From: Chitinophaga deserti
GTDB lineage: Bacteria; Bacteroidota; Bacteroidia; Chitinophagales; Chitinophagaceae
Reading direction: 5' to 3'
Length of the DNA stretch: 64,000 bases
NCBI RefSeq assembly: GCF_003149455.1
Contig: NZ_QFFK01000002.1
Span: 717,580-781,579 of the forward strand
The notes below the pieces were generated by a model. It ran no database searches. It was not told the origin of the DNA and worked only from the letters and a program-made list of their open reading frames with translations. The translations under genes were made by a program, and so were the position numbers. Positions 61,885 to 64,000 of the stretch are shown here, piece after piece (positions within the stretch are counted from its first letter, which is position 1; each line of letters starts with the position of its first letter).

Positions 61885-63084
61885 ATGGATAACTATCAAA
61901 ATTCAGATGCAATCACTTGCCATAGCTGCAATAAAACTCTGCCGAACAAAGGATTTTATTGTGGTTTTTGCCTCACCCAATTTCGTTGCAAAAATTGTAA
62001 CGAATTACTAATATTCAATGCAAAAGGATGTATTGAATGTGGATCTCCAGTAAACTCATCAAAGAAGGAAGCCGAAGTAAATTCATTTCGGATGCATGAA
62101 ACCAAAACAGAACGTACAATTGAAGCAACGTTTAGTAATGAAGTGGGAAAGGATTTAGCATCAATTCTCAGTGATGCGACGCGTTATAAAAAAATAGGAT
62201 CTGATGTCACGGTTTCTGAATTAAATAAATTAACTGATAATAACGGTCAAAACTTTACTAATGGAAATACAGAATATGCTATAGAAGTAGAAGAATCAGA
62301 GAGCAAAGCAAGTGAAATTCCAACAAGTGAGAAAAGGGAGCATGTTACAAATAATGAATATCCTTCGTTGAAAGCAGTTACCATGAAAAATTTACCAGCT
62401 TCGGAGGTTGAGTGGGTAGTTGTATATGCATTTTATGCGTCGAACTACGGAGAGGCTGAATTCACCAGATCTGACATTACTGCAAAATATGCTGAGACAA
62501 ATAGAAAAACCAAAGAGAGTGTGCGTGATTTAACTACGTATATTACACGTACCGTTAGGCAAGGTTTTTTAAATCCCTTCGGCGATCAATTTTCACTTTT
62601 AGAGCTTGGGATTGAAAAAGCAAAAGAGATTCTGAATAGAAAGATGGGAAGCCCTCCCAAGGTGAAAAAAAGTAGTAAGCAAACATCGAATGTGACAGAG
62701 GAAAAACAGACAGGTACTGCTCGAAGAGGAGGTAAAAGTAACGGAAAAAGTAATTTAAAAAGGATAAATGATTTGGATTTGTCTCCTAAAGGAAAGGAGT
62801 CATTAGCCTCATTCTATCAGAAATTTCAATGCAAAAACTATGACGAAAAGCACTTGATTTTTGTATACTATTTAAGCGAAGTTCTTGATATTCAAAACAT
62901 CACACCGGAACATATTTATACATGTTACGAATATTTGGATCAACCATCTCCAGTTCAATTCACTCAGAGTCTTCGTAACACAAGTTCAGCCACTGGCTAC
63001 ATAATAACTTCAGATAAAACTAATATTACTCTCGCTCCAAAGGGTAGGAATAAAGTCAAAACATGGACTAATGAACTTAAATGA
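61885..63084 (+). CDS. Double-zinc-ribbon protein with winged-helix-like repeats
   Basis: A 399-aa protein. Four CxxC pairs at the N-terminus (CHSC, CGFC, CKNC, CIEC; residues about 12-52) would form two zinc ribbons. A long low-complexity linker follows, then two helical domains of winged-helix type: about 165-250 (EVEWVVVYAFYASNYGEAEFTRSDI) and about 300-398 (YDEKHLIFVYYLSEVLDIQNITPEHIYTCYEYLD). The second domain resembles one I recall from many uncharacterised bacterial proteins. It overlaps the next gene by 14 bases, so the two are coupled. Composition is Lys/Asn/Ser-rich, unlike the left part of the window. Confidence 0.75.
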   Translation: MDNYQNSDAITCHSCNKTLPNKGFYCGFCLTQFRCKNCNELLIFNAKGCIECGSPVNSSKKEAEVNSFRMHETKTERTIEATFSNEVGKDLASILSDATRYKKIGSDVTVSELNKLTDNNGQNFTNGNTEYAIEVEESESKASEIPTSEKREHVTNNEYPSLKAVTMKNLPASEVEWVVVYAFYASNYGEAEFTRSDITAKYAETNRKTKESVRDLTTYITRTVRQGFLNPFGDQFSLLELGIEKAKEILNRKMGSPPKVKKSSKQTSNVTEEKQTGTARRGGKSNGKSNLKRINDLDLSPKGKESLASFYQKFQCKNYDEKHLIFVYYLSEVLDIQNITPEHIYTCYEYLDQPSPVQFTQSLRNTSSATGYIITSDKTNITLAPKGRNKVKTWTNELK

Positions 63085-63823
63085 TTTTATCACGAAGATT
63101 TCTGGATTTGATGATCTTTCCTCAAGTGGTAAGATAGATTACTTTGTATATTTTGTAACAATTATAAAAAGACAAGATGGAACAATAAGTAAAAAGGTTG
63201 GTGAATGCTTTGATGAGTTGAAAATTCCTAGATATTCCAACATCCCCGCTTATTTATCGTCTCGCAGTAAAAAAAACAAGTCAAGAAAGCCAATTTTTAT
63301 TCTCCAAAAAGGACAATATCATCTCGAAAGAACTAGACAAATTGAGATTGAAAATGAATTAGGTCATAAAAAGAAGCATACACCTACTAATAGCTACTTT
63401 CCTTTGGAAATACTAGATAATTCAAGGAGCTATTTAAAATGGATTGGTGAACAAGCTTCTGGATGTTTCGATCAAGGTTTCTATGATGCGTGCAATGTAA
63501 TGACGCGTAAGTTGCTGGAAGTATTAATAATTGAGGCATTTGAAAGACATAAAATTTCACAGAATATAAAAGGTACAGATGGGAACTTCTATTACTTAAG
63601 TGATCTAATAGATCGTACACTCAATGAAAGCTCGTGGAATATTAGTAGGAACGCCAAGCAAGGACTAGCTAAAATAAAGAAGAAGGGAGATCTAAGTGCT
63701 CACAATAGAAGATTTGTTGCCCGCAAGTCAGAATTAGAAGATGTTAAGGAAGACCTTCGCATTGTAATCGAAGAGTTAGTCCATTTAATTGACTATCCTA
63801 ATTGGACTAAATTGCCTGAATAG
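63071..63823 (+). CDS. HEPN/DUF4145-like protein, partner of the zinc-ribbon gene
   Basis: A 250-aa protein. The N-terminal half has a winged-helix-like part related in style to the upstream gene (SGKIDYFVYFVTIIKRQDGTISKKVGECFDELKIPRYSNIPAYLSS). The C-terminal half resembles DUF4145/HEPN helical domains (YDACNVMTRKLLEVLIIEAFE ... KKKGDLSAHNRRF), with the GDxSAH turn. HEPN domains are often RNases, but the Rx4-6H motif is not clear here, so nuclease activity is uncertain. A strong terminator follows. Confidence 0.7.
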   Translation: MNLNDFITKISGFDDLSSSGKIDYFVYFVTIIKRQDGTISKKVGECFDELKIPRYSNIPAYLSSRSKKNKSRKPIFILQKGQYHLERTRQIEIENELGHKKKHTPTNSYFPLEILDNSRSYLKWIGEQASGCFDQGFYDACNVMTRKLLEVLIIEAFERHKISQNIKGTDGNFYYLSDLIDRTLNESSWNISRNAKQGLAKIKKKGDLSAHNRRFVARKSELEDVKEDLRIVIEELVHLIDYPNWTKLPE

Positions 63824-63903
63824 AATGACTAATTGTAATAGAAAGGAAACGGATTTTGTATTTATAGAAAATGGACACTATAACAAAAACTGTGTAAACA
63901 TAG

Positions 63904-63937
63904 AAAATCGGAGTTCGTAAGAGCTCCGATTTTTTTA
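63904..63937. terminator. Strong bidirectional terminator
   Basis: Stem AAATCGGAG / CTCCGATTT (63905-63913 and 63924-63932) followed by a T7 run. It lies between the HEPN-like gene and the partial gene at the right edge, and may also shield that element from outside transcription. Confidence 0.85.
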
Positions 63938-63959
63938 CTTTTAAACTTTACACAGAATA

Positions 63960-64000
63960 ATGAAAGCAGAGGATTTTTTATCAGACGATTTTTTGAAGCA
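63960..64000 (+). CDS. Start of a probable IS256-type transposase (partial)
   Basis: Only 13 residues are present: MKAEDFLSDDFLK. This start resembles IS256-family transposases of Bacteroidota as I remember them. Upstream, CTGTGTAAA (63889) and TTTACACAG (63947) form an inverted pair, in keeping with an insertion-sequence end. With so few residues this is weak evidence. Confidence 0.4.
   Translation, partial: MKAEDFLSDDFLK

Overview
The window looks like a Bacteroidota chromosome, most likely from the Chitinophagaceae (a Chitinophaga-like organism). Supporting features are the Bacteroidota-type -7 promoter element TAnnTTTG in front of many genes, the acpP-fabF-rnc order, a 7TMR-DISM sensor kinase, GT61 glycosyltransferases, CPCC and DUF4199-type proteins, and many AraC and Crp/Fnr-type regulators. 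The genus is an inference from gene style, not a database match. No tRNA, rRNA or CRISPR array was seen.

Left part (1-26 kb) is mostly housekeeping and stress functions: an RND efflux operon (adaptor, pump, TolC-like channel), the fatty-acid genes acpP-fabF with rnc, a WYL regulator with a GyrI-like protein, cytochrome bd oxidase (cydAB), a hybrid histidine kinase, an SOS-type cassette (Y-family polymerase, an unrecognised protein, and an HMCES/YedK-type abasic-site protein), a cobalamin riboswitch controlling metE, an aquaporin, and a 7TMR-DISM kinase with its LuxR-type response regulator.

The middle part (26-49 kb) holds a tandem pair of GT61 glycosyltransferases, a complete 4-hydroxyproline degradation operon with an AraC regulator (28.5-34.3 kb), and then a loose series of single genes: SWIM zinc finger, cupin fusion, HxlR, DsbA-like, L,D-transpeptidase, a frameshifted cupin, MBL hydrolase with Crp regulator, DEAD-box helicase, epoxide hydrolase with AraC regulator, and a DUF1801/DUF4199/VOC group with another Crp regulator.

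The right part (49-64 kb) is accessory. A Fic-like protein without the catalytic histidine faces a large UPF1-like helicase, and an array of about eight imperfect ~20-bp repeats lies between them. Next comes an unrecognised two-gene unit (a 254-aa protein and a holin-sized membrane protein) and a striking array of ten 11-bp repeats. A replication-like cassette follows (Crp-like regulator, DnaD-type protein, DnaC-type ATPase, small HTH protein), then a HipBA toxin-antitoxin pair whose promoter lies between two arms of a perfect 13-bp inverted repeat. The end is more AT-rich and carries an Abi-like protein, a double-zinc-ribbon winged-helix protein overlapping a HEPN/DUF4145-like protein, and the start of what looks like an IS256-type transposase. 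The best candidates for an undescribed system are the Fic/repeat-array/helicase locus (48998-53839) and the zinc-ribbon/HEPN-like pair (61885-63823).
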